From assembly GCF_902706225.1 (NCBI RefSeq), contig NZ_CACSKB010000032.1, positions 1-47,499 on the forward strand: a stretch of DNA of 47,499 nt. Direction: 5' to 3'. The notes below the pieces were generated by a model, which searched no databases, was not told the origin of the DNA, and saw nothing but the letters and a program-made list of their open reading frames with translations. This DNA comes from Microbacterium sp. 18062 (GTDB lineage: Bacteria; Actinomycetota; Actinomycetes; Actinomycetales; Microbacteriaceae). Of this stretch, positions 20,515 to 29,620 are shown piece by piece. Each line of letters starts with the position of its first letter. Position 1 is the first letter of the stretch. The position numbers and the translations under genes were made by a program.

Positions 20515-21174
20515 ATGCGCGAGGTATTCCAGCAGTCCCTCGACGAGGTGCGCATCCGCCTCGTCGAGATCTCCGAGCTCGTCACCGAGGCGATCGAGAA
20601 GGCGACCACGGCGTTCGGCACGAGCGACGTCGCCCTGGCCGAGGAGGTCATCGAGAACGACCCGGTCATCGACGAGAAGACCGTGGCGCTCGACGAGCTC
20701 GCGATCGACATCCTCGCCCGCCAGCAGCCGGTCGCGAGCGATCTGCGCACGGTCGTCTCGGCACTGCGCATCAGCGCATCGCTCGAGCGGATGGGCGACA
20801 TCGCCGAGCACATCGCCCAGCTCACCCGTATGCGCTTCCCCGACCGCGCGATCCCCCGCGGACTCAAGGGCACCTTCACCAAGATGGGCGCGATCGACGT
20901 CGAGCTCGCCCGCAAGCTCACCGAGCTGCTGCGCACGCGCGACCTCGTGCTCGCCGACGAGATCCGGAACGAGGACGACAAGCTCGACGAGCTGCACGTC
21001 AGCGTCTTCGAGAAGGTGCTCAGCGACTCCTGGCAGGGCGAGGCGTCCGCGACCGTCGACGCCACGCTCGCGAGCCGCTACCACGAGCGCTTCGGCGACC
21101 ACGCCGTGTCGGTGGCGAAGAAGATCGTCTACCTCGCGACGGGCGACTGGGTGCCGTCTCCCGAAGAGGCCTGA
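20515..21174 (+). CDS. phoU: Phosphate signalling protein PhoU
   Basis: 219 residues, two PhoU repeats of three helices. Each carries a metal-binding E/D-rich signature: first repeat VALDELAIDILARQQPVASDLR, second repeat DDKLDELHVSVFEKVL and RYHERFGDHAVSVAKKI. PhoU links the Pst transporter to the sensor kinase and restrains phosphate uptake. Its position opposite senX3-regX3, with pstSCAB also in this window, fits that role. A strong hairpin follows the stop. Confidence 0.95.
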   Translation: MREVFQQSLDEVRIRLVEISELVTEAIEKATTAFGTSDVALAEEVIENDPVIDEKTVALDELAIDILARQQPVASDLRTVVSALRISASLERMGDIAEHIAQLTRMRFPDRAIPRGLKGTFTKMGAIDVELARKLTELLRTRDLVLADEIRNEDDKLDELHVSVFEKVLSDSWQGEASATVDATLASRYHERFGDHAVSVAKKIVYLATGDWVPSPEEA

Positions 21175-21186
21175 CCGGCCTCGACG

Positions 21187-21229
21187 CGAAGAGGGGCGGG
21201 CGGATGCTGCATCCGCCCGCCCCTCTTCG
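21187..21229. terminator. Bidirectional terminator between phoU and gpm
   Basis: A 19-bp perfect stem (CGAAGAGGGGCGGGCGGAT and complement) with a GCTGC loop, between convergent genes. It ends CTTCGTCG. Confidence 0.93.
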
Positions 21230-21236
21230 TCGCCCG

Positions 21237-21986
21237 CTACTTGCTGCCCTGGTTCGCGACCGCGGCGGCACCGGCGGCGGCGGCGGCGGGGTCGAGGTAC
21301 TCGCCGGGGCCCAGCGGCACGAGGTTCTCGTCGAGCCGGTAGACCAGCGGGATGCCGGTGGGGATGTTCAGCTCGGCGATGTCGTCGTCGCTGATGCCCT
21401 CGAGATGCTTCACGAGGCCGCGCAGCGAGTTGCCGTGCGCGGCGACGAGCACCGTCTTGCCCGCCGTCAGGTCGGGGACGATCGCGTCGTCCCAGTACGG
21501 CAGGAGGCGGTCGATCACGAGCTTCAGCGACTCGGTGCGGGGCACCTCGCCGTCGATGCCGGCGTAGCGCGGGTCATCGATCTGGCTGAACTCGGACGCG
21601 TCGTCGAGCGGGGGCGGCGGCACGTCGAACGAGCGACGCCACAGCATGAACTGGTCCTGGCCGAACTCGGCGAGGGTCTCGGCCTTGTCCTTGCCCTGCA
21701 GCGCACCGTAGTGGCGCTCGTTGAGGCGCCACGAGCGGACCACCGGGATCCACAGGCGATCGGCGGCGTCGAGGGCGATGTTCGCGGTCTGGATCGCGCG
21801 GCTGAGCAGCGACGTGTGCACCACGTCGGGCAGCAGCCCCGCCTCGGCGAGCAGCTCGCCGCCGCGCCGGGCTTCGGCCTGGCCCTGCTCGGTCAGGCGC
21901 ACGTCGACCCAACCGGTGAAGAGGTTCAGCTCGTTCCACTGGCTCTGGCCGTGGCGCAGCAGGATCAGGGTGTGTGGGGTGGTCAT
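21237..21986 (-). CDS. gpmA: 2,3-bisphosphoglycerate-dependent phosphoglycerate mutase
   Basis: 249 residues of the cofactor-dependent mutase. RHGQSQWNE contains the phospho-acceptor H12; [17 protein letters not shown] holds the general acid glutamate; the second catalytic histidine is in [16 protein letters not shown]. It interconverts 3- and 2-phosphoglycerate in glycolysis. The C-terminus ends in an alanine-rich tail (AAAAAGAAA). gpm next to senX3-regX3 is also seen in mycobacteria (Rv0489-Rv0491); here phoU has come between. Confidence 0.96.
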   Translation of the reverse strand: MTTPHTLILLRHGQSQWNELNLFTGWVDVRLTEQGQAEARRGGELLAEAGLLPDVVHTSLLSRAIQTANIALDAADRLWIPVVRSWRLNERHYGALQGKDKAETLAEFGQDQFMLWRRSFDVPPPPLDDASEFSQIDDPRYAGIDGEVPRTESLKLVIDRLLPYWDDAIVPDLTAGKTVLVAAHGNSLRGLVKHLEGISDDDIAELNIPTGIPLVYRLDENLVPLGPGEYLDPAAAAAGAAAVANQGSK

Positions 21987-22035
21987 GAGGCCATGATATC
22001 GAGCACCGCCCCTCCCCCGCTGGCATCATGGGCGC

Positions 22036-22851
22036 ATGGGATCGGCACCGGTGGGACGCATCACGCGCGGCACCACCGGCACCAATCGCCTCCGCCGGAT
22101 CGACCGCTGGATCGCCCGCCATCCCGCGCTGCGCGGGGCGGGACCGGAGCCGCTCGTCGTCGATCTCGGGTATGGCGCCAGCGGCGTGACGGCGCTCGAG
22201 CTCGAGGCCCGGCTGCACGCGACGCGCCCGGATGTCGAGGTGCTCGCGCTCGAGATCGATCCTGAGCGCGTGCGCACCGCGCGGGAGCAGCTCGAGAACG
22301 TCCGCGGCGGGAACACCCCGTTCCGCCCGACCGCTCGGGTCCGTTTCGAACGCGGCGGGTTCGAGGTGCCCGCACCCCGTCGCCCGACCGTCATCCGCGC
22401 GCTCAACGTGCTCCGGCAGTACGACGAGGCCGACGTGCCGGACGCCTGGGCGCGGATGACCGCGCGGCTCGCGCCGGGCGGGATCCTCGTCGAGGGAACC
22501 TGCAACGAGGTCGGCCGGGTGGCGACGTGGGTGGAGGTGGGTGCCGATGCCGCGCCCCGCACGCTGACGGTCTCGCTGCGCCTCGCGGATCTGGAGCTGC
22601 CCTCGATCGCCGCCGAGCGCCTCCCGAAGGCCCTCATCCATCGGAACGTGGCGGGCGAGCGCATCCACGACTTCCTCCGCGCGCTCGACCGCGAGTGGGA
22701 GCGCGCGTCGGCGCTCTCCGCGTTCGGGCCCGCGCAGCGCTGGCGCGCCGCGATGGCGGCGATGACGGATGCGGGATGGCCCCTTCGGCAGCGATCCCGC
22801 TGGCGCCTGGGCGAGGCCAGCGTCCCCTGGGACCGCGTCGCACCGCGCTGA
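22036..22851 (+). CDS. Class I SAM-dependent methyltransferase-like protein
   Basis: 271 residues. A Rossmann-type SAM site is visible: VVDLGYGASG (motif I, about 42-51), LEIDPERV (motif II acidic end), and RALNVLRQYDEADV followed by LAPGGILVEGT (motifs IV-VI). Basic residues dominate the N-terminus. Related actinobacterial proteins are annotated only as class I methyltransferases, so the substrate is unknown. It is divergent from gpm with just 49 bp between them. Confidence 0.78.
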   Translation: MGSAPVGRITRGTTGTNRLRRIDRWIARHPALRGAGPEPLVVDLGYGASGVTALELEARLHATRPDVEVLALEIDPERVRTAREQLENVRGGNTPFRPTARVRFERGGFEVPAPRRPTVIRALNVLRQYDEADVPDAWARMTARLAPGGILVEGTCNEVGRVATWVEVGADAAPRTLTVSLRLADLELPSIAAERLPKALIHRNVAGERIHDFLRALDREWERASALSAFGPAQRWRAAMAAMTDAGWPLRQRSRWRLGEASVPWDRVAPR

Positions 22852-22854
22852 CGC

Positions 22855-23967
22855 TCACACCCGCGGGATCGCCGCCCGCGCGTCGGCGGCGGTCATCCCG
22901 GTCGCGGTGAGGAAGTCGACCGCGAGGGGCCGTAACGCCGCCACGAGGTTCTGCTCGCCGAACGTGGCGTCGGCCAGGAGAGTCTGCGGGTCGAGCCGCG
23001 ACGCCAGCGCGAGCAGCGCTTCCCGCGCCGCGGGCTCCAGGGCGAGATCGTCGAGCGTGTCGCCCACGAGAGCTCCGGCGCGCACGAGCTCGCCGAGCGC
23101 ATCGGCGAGGGCCGGATGCGCCGTCCGGTCGTCGGTGAGATAGACCACCCGCCGCGCGATGACACGGAGGTTGCGGGTCGCGAAGTCCATGGACTGCAGG
23201 ATGCGGCGGTGCCGCTGCAGCTCGAAGCGCTGCCGGTGCAGGAGCGGCGAGATCCGGGCGACGGCGATACCGGTCTCGACCGATGCACGCCAGTTCTCGA
23301 CGGCCGGCTGCAGCGCCCGCGCCTTCTCCAGCCCTCGCTCTGCGCGCATCCGGTCCCCGCGGTGGAGGGCCTGCACGACGGCGCGCGCCGCGTCCTCGAA
23401 GGCGGCGAAGAGCGCTCGGCCGTCCCGGATCTCGCCGCGCGTGGCGTTGCGCGGGATCAGGACGGTGACCAGCAGCGCGGCGATCCCCCCGATGACGCCG
23501 TCGAGCAGCCGGATGAAGGGCGCACCGGTCGCGATCACCATGACGATGATGGACTGGATCCCCGCCGAGATCGCGAAGCCCGGCTGCGCAGAGATGAGCC
23601 GGCCCACGGCCAGCGTCGCCGCGAGCGCGATCGCCAGCTGCCACCATTCGGCACCGGCGACGAGGTAGATCAGCTCGGCGATGACGATGCCGACGAGCAT
23701 CCCGATCACCGTCTCGAGGACCCGGCGGGGCCGCGCGTCGCGCACCAGTCCCAGGCTCGAGACCGTGACGGTGGCCGCCAGGAGCGGAGCCGCGTGCCCC
23801 AGCACGAAGTGCGCGAAGGCGTAGGCGGCGGACGCGGCGACCACGATCTGCACGATGGCCGGCACGGACTCGCGCAGGCGGTGGATCGCGGCGTATGCCG
23901 TGCCGCGTACCCGGGCGGGCGTCGACAGCGGCGCCGTGACCGGCGCCGGCTCCGAGTGCTCGTTCAC
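22855..23967 (-). CDS. FUSC family membrane protein (aromatic acid exporter-like)
   Basis: 370 residues: five or six N-terminal transmembrane helices (about 35-175; FVLGHAAPLLAATVTVSS, RRVLETVIGMLVGIVIAEL), then a long cytoplasmic helical domain. The conserved motif RRVLETVIG-M-(L/V)-VG is typical of FUSC/ArAE family proteins. Efflux of aromatic or aryl acids is inferred from the family. Last gene of the minus-strand operon; its ATG overlaps the ygfZ stop (ATGA). Confidence 0.82.
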   Translation of the reverse strand: MNEHSEPAPVTAPLSTPARVRGTAYAAIHRLRESVPAIVQIVVAASAAYAFAHFVLGHAAPLLAATVTVSSLGLVRDARPRRVLETVIGMLVGIVIAELIYLVAGAEWWQLAIALAATLAVGRLISAQPGFAISAGIQSIIVMVIATGAPFIRLLDGVIGGIAALLVTVLIPRNATRGEIRDGRALFAAFEDAARAVVQALHRGDRMRAERGLEKARALQPAVENWRASVETGIAVARISPLLHRQRFELQRHRRILQSMDFATRNLRVIARRVVYLTDDRTAHPALADALGELVRAGALVGDTLDDLALEPAAREALLALASRLDPQTLLADATFGEQNLVAALRPLAVDFLTATGMTAADARAAIPRV

Positions 23968-25070
23968 TGCGCGGCTGTGCGACGCGACAGGCGCGTGAGC
24001 CGCGGGACCGCGGCGGTGGCGCCCGCCCCGGGGGGAACGATCGTGGTCGCCGTCGCTGAGACCGCCCCCTCGGCGGTCTCCACCGTCAACGTCTCACCGG
24101 TCGCCGCCGAGCGCTTCACCACGGCGAGCGCGATCGGACCGTCCTCATGATGCCGGGCTACCGAGGTGATCCGGCCCACTTCCGTCTCACCTGCCAGCAC
24201 CCGGTCGCCGCGCTGCGGCAGCAGGTCGTCGCTGCCGTCGAGGTGCAGGGCGACGACCCGCCGGGGCGGGTGACCGAGGTTGTGCACCTTGGCGATGGTC
24301 TCCTGACCCCGGTAGCAGCCCTTGTCCATGTGCACGGCGGTGCGCATCCAGTCGAGCTCGTGCGGGATCGTGCGCTCGTCGACGTCGCTCGCCCAACTCG
24401 GCCGCCACGCGGCGACCCGCAGGGCGTCGACCGCGAGCGCACCGGCGAGCGCGAGCTCGCCCGCGACGGCCGCGTCGACGAGACGGCCCAGCTCGGCGCG
24501 GTCGACGATCACCTCGTTCCACGATAGGTCGCGACCGGGATGGTGCACGTCGCTCGCGTAGCCGACTCCCCCGGAGCCGATCTCCGGCCACGGATCGTGC
24601 CAGACCAGCGGCACACCGTGCGGGGACGCGGCGACGACGAGCGGCAGGCCGGCATCCGTCACCCCCACGATCGCGAACTCCTCGTGCGCGTCGCGCGGGG
24701 CGACGCGCAACCGGAACCGCATTCGCAGGAGCCAGGCGAGCAGGGCGTCCGCGTCGCCGTGGTCGACGATGAGCCACGTCGTCTCGCCGTCGTCGAGCAC
24801 GGCCGCGGCGTGCTCGACCCGCCCCTGCGGATCGAGCACGAGCAGTTCGGTGGAGCGGCCGGGCTCGAGCGCGGTGAGCGCCTGCGAGCTGATCGAGTCG
24901 AGCCACGACAGGCGGTCCTCGCCGGTGATCGCGAGGACGCGACGATCGGCCCGCGGGGCGACCGCCGTGCCGCGCAACAGCTCGCGCTGCTCGACGAGCG
25001 GCCGGCCGACGTGCTGGAGAACGCCGCCGTCGAGGACGGCACCCGGCACTCGCGTGAGATCGTCGGGCAT
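23964..25070 (-). CDS. ygfZ: YgfZ/GcvT-like folate-binding protein
   Basis: 368 residues. The YgfZ signature KGCYRGQE is present, preceded by IPHELDWMRTAVHMD and followed by GHPPRRVVALHL. The fold is that of the T-protein of glycine cleavage. YgfZ supports assembly and repair of certain Fe-S clusters using folate. I start at ATG 25070; the longer frame has no ribosome-binding site. The start overlaps the stop of the FABP gene by one base (TGATG). Confidence 0.92.
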   Translation of the reverse strand: MPDDLTRVPGAVLDGGVLQHVGRPLVEQRELLRGTAVAPRADRRVLAITGEDRLSWLDSISSQALTALEPGRSTELLVLDPQGRVEHAAAVLDDGETTWLIVDHGDADALLAWLLRMRFRLRVAPRDAHEEFAIVGVTDAGLPLVVAASPHGVPLVWHDPWPEIGSGGVGYASDVHHPGRDLSWNEVIVDRAELGRLVDAAVAGELALAGALAVDALRVAAWRPSWASDVDERTIPHELDWMRTAVHMDKGCYRGQETIAKVHNLGHPPRRVVALHLDGSDDLLPQRGDRVLAGETEVGRITSVARHHEDGPIALAVVKRSAATGETLTVETAEGAVSATATTIVPPGAGATAAVPRLTRLSRRTAAQ

Positions 25071-25669
25071 CACTGCGCCTTGGCCAGGCGCGCCGAGGCA
25101 TGGGAGGCGAGGTCCGCCCCCAGCGCCGCGATATCCCACGCCCACAGCAGATGGCCGTCGACGAGGCCGTACAAGCGCGTCGCCGCAGCGTAGGGCTTCG
25201 CGCTGGCCGAGCGCACGACGGCGTCGGTCGCGAGATCGATGCGGGGCCCGCGGATCTGCCCGACGTACAACTCGCTGATGCCGTCGGCATGCGCGATCAC
25301 GGCCTCGATCTCGAAACCGCCCTCGCCGGTGCGGAGCGCCTCCACGTCGTCGACCGTGCGGATCGGGGCCGTGCCGCGCCCGGGCAGGAGTCCGGGACCG
25401 GGATCCGTGTCGGCCGCCGGCCGGACGAGGCGCCAGAACCCCACCTCGGAGACCAGCGGCGTGCGCTCGTCCCCGTCGATCAGGAACGCGGATGCCGCAT
25501 AGTTCAACATGTTCCCGCCGTCGTGGCTGAAACTCACCCGCTGCGAGAACTCACCGGTGAAGCGGTGATCGTCGGCGGTGTAGTCGAGCACACCCGTGCC
25601 CTCCCAGACCCCGACCAGCCACGAGAGCGGGACGAGGTCGGCCGGCAGGTCGGTCGGAAGCTCGATCAC
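25070..25669 (-). CDS. FABP family / nitrobindin-like heme-binding protein (DUF1794)
   Basis: 199 residues forming a ten-stranded beta-barrel family. LVGVWEGTGVLDY at the start is the GxWxGxG signature of nitrobindins; EVGFWRLVRP and ELYVGQIRGPRIDLATDAVVR are also typical. Nitrobindins bind ferric heme through a C-terminal histidine; here the matching region reads LYGLVDGHLLWAWD, with H173 as a candidate. Binding of heme is inferred. It pairs with ygfZ as in many actinobacteria. Confidence 0.86.
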   Translation of the reverse strand: MIELPTDLPADLVPLSWLVGVWEGTGVLDYTADDHRFTGEFSQRVSFSHDGGNMLNYAASAFLIDGDERTPLVSEVGFWRLVRPAADTDPGPGLLPGRGTAPIRTVDDVEALRTGEGGFEIEAVIAHADGISELYVGQIRGPRIDLATDAVVRSASAKPYAAATRLYGLVDGHLLWAWDIAALGADLASHASARLAKAQ

Positions 25670-25679
25670 GACTCGGCCG

Positions 25680-25793
25680 TCAGCGCTGACCGCGGTAGAG
25701 GTTCTTGATCACGACTCCGGACACGAACACGATCGCGAGGGACGCGAGGGCCAGCAGACCCACGAAGAACAGTTCGAGAGCGACGAGGTCCAT
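25680..25793 (-). CDS. Small single-pass membrane protein (37 aa)
   Basis: A 37-codon frame: MDLVALELFFVGLL, a hydrophobic helix through residue 28 (LALASLAIVFVSGVV), then a basic end (IKNLYRGQR). It ends 10 bp before the FABP start and is read in the same direction, so it is likely the first gene of the FABP-ygfZ-FUSC operon. The ATG is preceded by GGGGGC. Codon third positions are G/C-rich, as expected of a real gene. The function is unknown. Confidence 0.7.
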   Translation of the reverse strand: MDLVALELFFVGLLALASLAIVFVSGVVIKNLYRGQR

Positions 25794-25885
25794 GCCCCCA
25801 GCTTAGCGCGACCGGCGGCGTATGCGGACGTGTCGACGACCCCGGTCGATGACCATCCGGGAGGATCCGCACGAGGGTGTTCGAC

Positions 25886-25924
25886 CGAGACGAGGATCTC
25901 TGCCCGGCGAAAGCCCTCGTCTCG
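25886..25924. repeat. Inverted CGAGACGAGG module
   Basis: CGAGACGAGG (25886-25895) and CCTCGTCTCG (25915-25924) form a 10-bp perfect stem, followed by CCTCGCTCAGGGCGCGAAGACGGAA, a relative of the modules at 2495 and 15928. The 401-bp gap 25794-26194 consists of this module, the tandem array below, and about 90 bp of unremarkable sequence. Confidence 0.65.
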
Positions 25925-25994
25925 GCCGATTCCCCTCCGCTCGGGATGCGTGCTTCCTCGCTCAGGGCGCGAAGACGGAAGACGTACGGGCCGG

Positions 25995-26198
25995 CGGCCG
26001 GGGTCGCTGACGACCGACGAAGGATGCGGAGTCTCCCCCCTCCGGGGAGAGTTTCGGGTCAGCGGCCTGGGTCGTTGACGATCAACGAAGGAAGCGAAAT
26101 CTCCCCCCTCCGGGGAGAGTTTCGGGTCAGCGGCCTGGGTCGTTGACGATCAACGAAGGAAGCGAAATCTCCCCACTCCGGGGAGACTTTCGGGTCAG
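25995..26198. repeat. Three tandem 68-bp repeats ending at a stop codon
   Basis: Units 25995-26062, 26063-26130 and 26131-26198 have identical length. Units 2 and 3 differ at two positions; unit 1 is a little more diverged. Each ends CTCCGGGGAGAGTTTCGGGT-CAG or a close variant. Read on the minus strand each begins CTGACCCGAAA, the same core as the 95-bp repeats at 15718. The last unit ends on the TCA that is the stop of the next minus-strand gene. Confidence 0.95.
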
Positions 26199-26491
26199 AC
26201 GACCGCGGTCATGAGGGCGCCGAGCCCGAGCGACGCGCTGATCACGCCGAGGACCAGCAGCGCGCCCAGCGTGCTGAGCGCCACCCGCTGGATGAACCGC
26301 TGCGCGCGGCCGTAGGCGAGCTGCACGCCGAACGCCAGGATGAGGCTTGCGCCGAGCGTGACCACCATCCACGTCGACCGCGCCTCGGCGGGCACGAAGA
26401 CCGCGACGGCGACGCCCGCCAGGAGCGCCGCGACCCACACGGCGACGATGCCGCCGATGGGGCGACGTGGCACGAGCTCCGACGTGGACAT
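26195..26491 (-). CDS. Small membrane protein, function unknown
   Basis: 98 residues. Three hydrophobic helices are visible (about 14-33, 42-61, 70-95), separated by short basic loops (GRAQRFIQR). The N-terminus [11 protein letters not shown] is cytoplasmic by the positive-inside rule. I do not recognise the family. The gene stands alone, divergent from glnR. Its stop is embedded in the last copy of the 68-bp tandem repeat. Confidence 0.72.
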   Translation of the reverse strand: MSTSELVPRRPIGGIVAVWVAALLAGVAVAVFVPAEARSTWMVVTLGASLILAFGVQLAYGRAQRFIQRVALSTLGALLVLGVISASLGLGALMTAVV

Positions 26492-26555
26492 ACGATCATT
26501 CTCGCGCACCCCGACGCACACCGCACACACACGCCCGCACCGCGAACGAACGCCC

Positions 26556-26641
26556 CGGCCGCCGACACGGCGCTCCCCGAAGGGGGATCTCCGCGTCATC
26601 CCGGGCAGTCGGCGACCTCGGCCGCCGACACGGCATATGAT
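26556..26641 (+). promoter_or_regulatory. glnR upstream region: 16-bp direct repeat and -10 element
   Basis: CGGCCGCCGACACGGC occurs twice (26556-26571 and 26619-26634), exactly 63 bp apart. The second copy directly precedes TATGAT (26636-26641), a good -10, so it fills the spacer of the probable glnR promoter. This looks like an operator pair, possibly autoregulatory. Confidence 0.5.
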
Positions 26642-26677
26642 GAGGCACGATCCGCCGACCCGGCCGGGAGGATTCCT

Positions 26678-27373
26678 TTGGCACAGCTTCTCGTTCTGAG
26701 CTCCGCCGGTGGCGCGCCCGCGCTGCCGGCGCTCGAACTGTTGAGCCACCGCGTGCGGCAGATCCCCGCGGAGCCGGCACAGCTCGTGAACGCGCCGAGC
26801 GCCGACATCATCTTCGTGGACGCACGGATCGACCTCGTCGGCGCGAAGTCCCTCTGCAAGATCCTCACGACGACCGGACTCGACGCGCCTCTGATGCTCA
26901 TCGTGACCGAGGGCGGTCTCACCGCCGTCTCCACCGACTGGGGCGTCGACGACGTGGTGCTGGTCACCGCCGGGCCCGCCGAGGTCGACGCGCGCATCCG
27001 CCTCGCGGTCGGACGGATGTCGAAGGATCAGGTCTCCACCCGCATCCAGACCTCCGGCATCACGATCGACGAGTCCTCGTACTCCGCGAAGGTGCACGGG
27101 AAGCCGCTCGATCTCACCTACAAGGAGTTCCAGCTGCTGCACTTCTTCGCGACGCACCCCTCCCGGGTGTTCACCCGCGAGCAGCTGCTCAGCGAGGTGT
27201 GGGGATACGACTACTTCGGCGGCACCCGCACGGTCGATGTGCACGTGCGACGCCTGCGCGCGAAGCTCGGCGACCTCGAGCAGCTGATCGGCACGGTGCG
27301 CAACGTCGGCTACCGGTTCAACGTCTACGAGGACGAGCAGATCCCTGCCGCGAAGGATCGTTCGGACGCCTGA
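26678..27373 (+). CDS. glnR: GlnR-type nitrogen regulator (orphan OmpR family)
   Basis: 231 residues. The receiver-like N-terminal domain (1-115) has [10 protein letters not shown] (D48), [10 protein letters not shown] and the diagnostic [19 protein letters not shown] stretch that is nearly identical to Streptomyces GlnR. The C-terminal winged helix (130-220) ends [20 protein letters not shown] and [10 protein letters not shown]. GlnR is an orphan regulator of glnA, amtB and nitrogen assimilation, and in Streptomyces interacts with PhoP control. Start is TTG at 26678 with GGGAGGA eight bases upstream; no ATG fits the conserved N-terminus. Confidence 0.93.
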   Translation: MAQLLVLSSAGGAPALPALELLSHRVRQIPAEPAQLVNAPSADIIFVDARIDLVGAKSLCKILTTTGLDAPLMLIVTEGGLTAVSTDWGVDDVVLVTAGPAEVDARIRLAVGRMSKDQVSTRIQTSGITIDESSYSAKVHGKPLDLTYKEFQLLHFFATHPSRVFTREQLLSEVWGYDYFGGTRTVDVHVRRLRAKLGDLEQLIGTVRNVGYRFNVYEDEQIPAAKDRSDA

Positions 27374-27412
27374 GACGCCCCGACGCCGACTCGTGGACGG
27401 CCTCGCGCCCTC

Positions 27413-27430
27413 GTTCACACGACGGTCACG
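27413..27430 (+). promoter_or_regulatory. Pho-box-like repeat before ppk1
   Basis: GTTCACA (27413-27419) and GGTCACG (27424-27430) are exactly 11 bp apart and match GTTCACC at 6 and 5 of 7 positions. It lies 22 bp before the ppk1 start. RegX3 control of ppk1 is known in mycobacteria; here it is inferred. Confidence 0.55.
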
Positions 27431-27451
27431 TCGGCCTGCAATGATGTGGGA

Positions 27452-29620
27452 ATGATCGCAGACGAGATGCTCGACGCCGGGCTCGAAGACGCGGACGACG
27501 ACGATTTCGATGCCGCCGTGGAGGTCGCCGACGCGGAGCTGCCCGAAGGCCGCTACCTCGACCGCGAGCTGAGCTGGCTCTCGTTCAACCAGCGGGTGCT
27601 CGAGCTCGCCGAGGACCCCACCCTGCCCGCGCTGGAGCGGTCGAACTTCCTCGCGATCTTCGGCAGCAACCTGGACGAGTTCTTCATGGTGCGCGTCGCC
27701 GGCCTGAAGCGCCGCATCATCACGGGTCTCGCGGTCCCCACGAACGTCGGGCGCGCCGCGCAGGACGTCCTCGCCGACATCTCGCGCGACGCGCACACCC
27801 TGCAGCTGCGCCATGCGAAGGCCTGGCAGGAGCAGGTGAAGCCCGCTCTCGCGGACGCGGGCATCGAGGTGCTCGGCTGGTCCGACCTCGACGACGAGGA
27901 CCGCGCCCGGCTGTACGAGTACTTCCAGTCGCAGGTGTTCCCCGTCCTGATGCCGCTCGCTGTCGACCCGGCGCACCCCTTCCCCTACATCTCCGGCCTC
28001 TCGCTGAACCTCGCGATCCGGGTGCGCAACGCCAAGACCGGCCGGCAGGAGTTCGCGCGTCTGAAGGTGCCGCCGATGCTGCCGCGCTTCGTGCGCGTCC
28101 CCCGTGACAGCGGGCATCTGCGCTACCTGCCCCTCGAGGACCTCATCTCCAACAACCTCGGCGACCTGTTCCCCGGGATGGAGATCCTCGACCACCACGC
28201 GTTCCGTCTCACCCGCAACGAAGACGTCGCGATCGAGGAGGACGAGACCGAGAACCTCATCCAGGCGCTCGAGGCCGAGCTGCTGCGCCGCCGGTTCGGT
28301 CCCCCCATCCGTCTCGAGATCACCGACGACATGGACGACCTCACCCTCGACCTGCTCCTGAAGGAGCTGGACATCACCGAGCAGGAGGTCTACCGCCTGC
28401 CGGGACCTCTGGATCTGCGCGGCCTGTTCGACCTGTCGCGGATCGACCGTCCCGATCTGCACTACCCGCCGCACGTGCCGACGACCGCGGTCGCGTTCCA
28501 GCCGGGCGACAACAACGAGCGCCCCGACATCTTCGCGTCGATCCGCAAGGGCGACGTCCTGGTGCATCACCCGTACGAGTCCTTCGCGACGAGTGTGCAG
28601 GCCTTCCTCGAGCAGGCCGCCAAGGACCCGCACGTGCTCGCGATCAAGCAGACCCTCTATCGCACCTCGGGCGACAGCCCCATCGTGCAGGCACTCATCG
28701 ACGCCGCCGAGTCCGGCAAGCAGGTGCTCGCGCTGGTCGAGGTGAAGGCGCGCTTCGACGAGGCCAACAACATCGTCTGGGCGCGCAAGCTCGAGAAGGC
28801 GGGCGTGCACGTCGTCTACGGTCTCGTGGGCCTCAAGACCCACTGCAAGCTCGCGCTCGTCATCCGCGAGGAGAACGGGGTCCTCCGCAGCTACAGCCAC
28901 GTGGGCACGGGCAACTACAACCCCAAGACCAGCCGCATCTACGAGGACTTCGGCCTCTTCACGGTCGACGCCGAGGTCGGCCGCGACCTCACCCGCCTGT
29001 TCAACGAGCTGAGCGGCTACGCGATCGAGAAGAAGTTCAAGCGGCTGCTCGTGGCCCCGCTGCACCTGCGGAAGGGCCTCATCCGCCTGATCGACCGGGA
29101 GCGCCGGCACGCCCTCGACGGCAGGCCCGCCGGCATCCGGATCAAGGTCAACTCGATGGTCGACGAGCAGATCATCGATGCGCTCTACCGTGCCAGCCAG
29201 GCGGGGGTGCCGGTGGAGGTCTGGGTGCGCGGCATCTGCAGCATCCGCCCGGGCGTCGCCGGGATGAGCGAGAACATCACGGTGCGCTCGATCCTCGGCC
29301 GCTACCTCGAGCACTCGCGCATCTTCGCGTTCCAGAACGACGGCGCCCCCGAGGTCTACATCGGCAGCGCCGACATGATGCACCGGAACCTCGATCGGCG
29401 CGTCGAGGCGCTCGTGCGCATCGTCGCCCCGGCACAGGTGGCGGAGCTCGAGAAGCTCTTCGCCCTCGCCATGAGCGACGGCACGAGCTCCTGGTGGCTC
29501 GACGGAGACGGCACGTGGACCCGGCACTCGACGGATGCGGACGGTGCCGCGCTCGTCGACCTGCAGGACAAGACGATGGCGTCGGTGCAGCGGCGGCGGC
29601 GCTCCCGGGCGGTGCGATGA
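27452..29620 (+). CDS. ppk1: Polyphosphate kinase PPK1
   Basis: 722 residues. Acidic N-terminal tail ([19 protein letters not shown]), then the N domain ([20 protein letters not shown]), head domain ([17 protein letters not shown]) and the two phospholipase-D-like C domains: [20 protein letters not shown], and [20 protein letters not shown] with the autophosphorylated histidine. It makes polyphosphate from ATP. I use ATG 27452; an upstream GTG two codons away is possible. It overlaps the next gene by four bases (ATGA). ppk1-mutT1 is a conserved actinobacterial pair (Rv2984-Rv2985). Confidence 0.96.
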   Translation: MIADEMLDAGLEDADDDDFDAAVEVADAELPEGRYLDRELSWLSFNQRVLELAEDPTLPALERSNFLAIFGSNLDEFFMVRVAGLKRRIITGLAVPTNVGRAAQDVLADISRDAHTLQLRHAKAWQEQVKPALADAGIEVLGWSDLDDEDRARLYEYFQSQVFPVLMPLAVDPAHPFPYISGLSLNLAIRVRNAKTGRQEFARLKVPPMLPRFVRVPRDSGHLRYLPLEDLISNNLGDLFPGMEILDHHAFRLTRNEDVAIEEDETENLIQALEAELLRRRFGPPIRLEITDDMDDLTLDLLLKELDITEQEVYRLPGPLDLRGLFDLSRIDRPDLHYPPHVPTTAVAFQPGDNNERPDIFASIRKGDVLVHHPYESFATSVQAFLEQAAKDPHVLAIKQTLYRTSGDSPIVQALIDAAESGKQVLALVEVKARFDEANNIVWARKLEKAGVHVVYGLVGLKTHCKLALVIREENGVLRSYSHVGTGNYNPKTSRIYEDFGLFTVDAEVGRDLTRLFNELSGYAIEKKFKRLLVAPLHLRKGLIRLIDRERRHALDGRPAGIRIKVNSMVDEQIIDALYRASQAGVPVEVWVRGICSIRPGVAGMSENITVRSILGRYLEHSRIFAFQNDGAPEVYIGSADMMHRNLDRRVEALVRIVAPAQVAELEKLFALAMSDGTSSWWLDGDGTWTRHSTDADGAALVDLQDKTMASVQRRRRSRAVR

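Noticed and set aside
25995..26198. CRISPR array
   Set aside because: The 68-bp units are contiguous with no unique spacers; there are no cas genes.
26492..29527. Long minus-strand frame opposite ppk1 and glnR
   Set aside because: Composition-driven shadow; only the terminal 98 codons downstream of 26491 make a real small gene.
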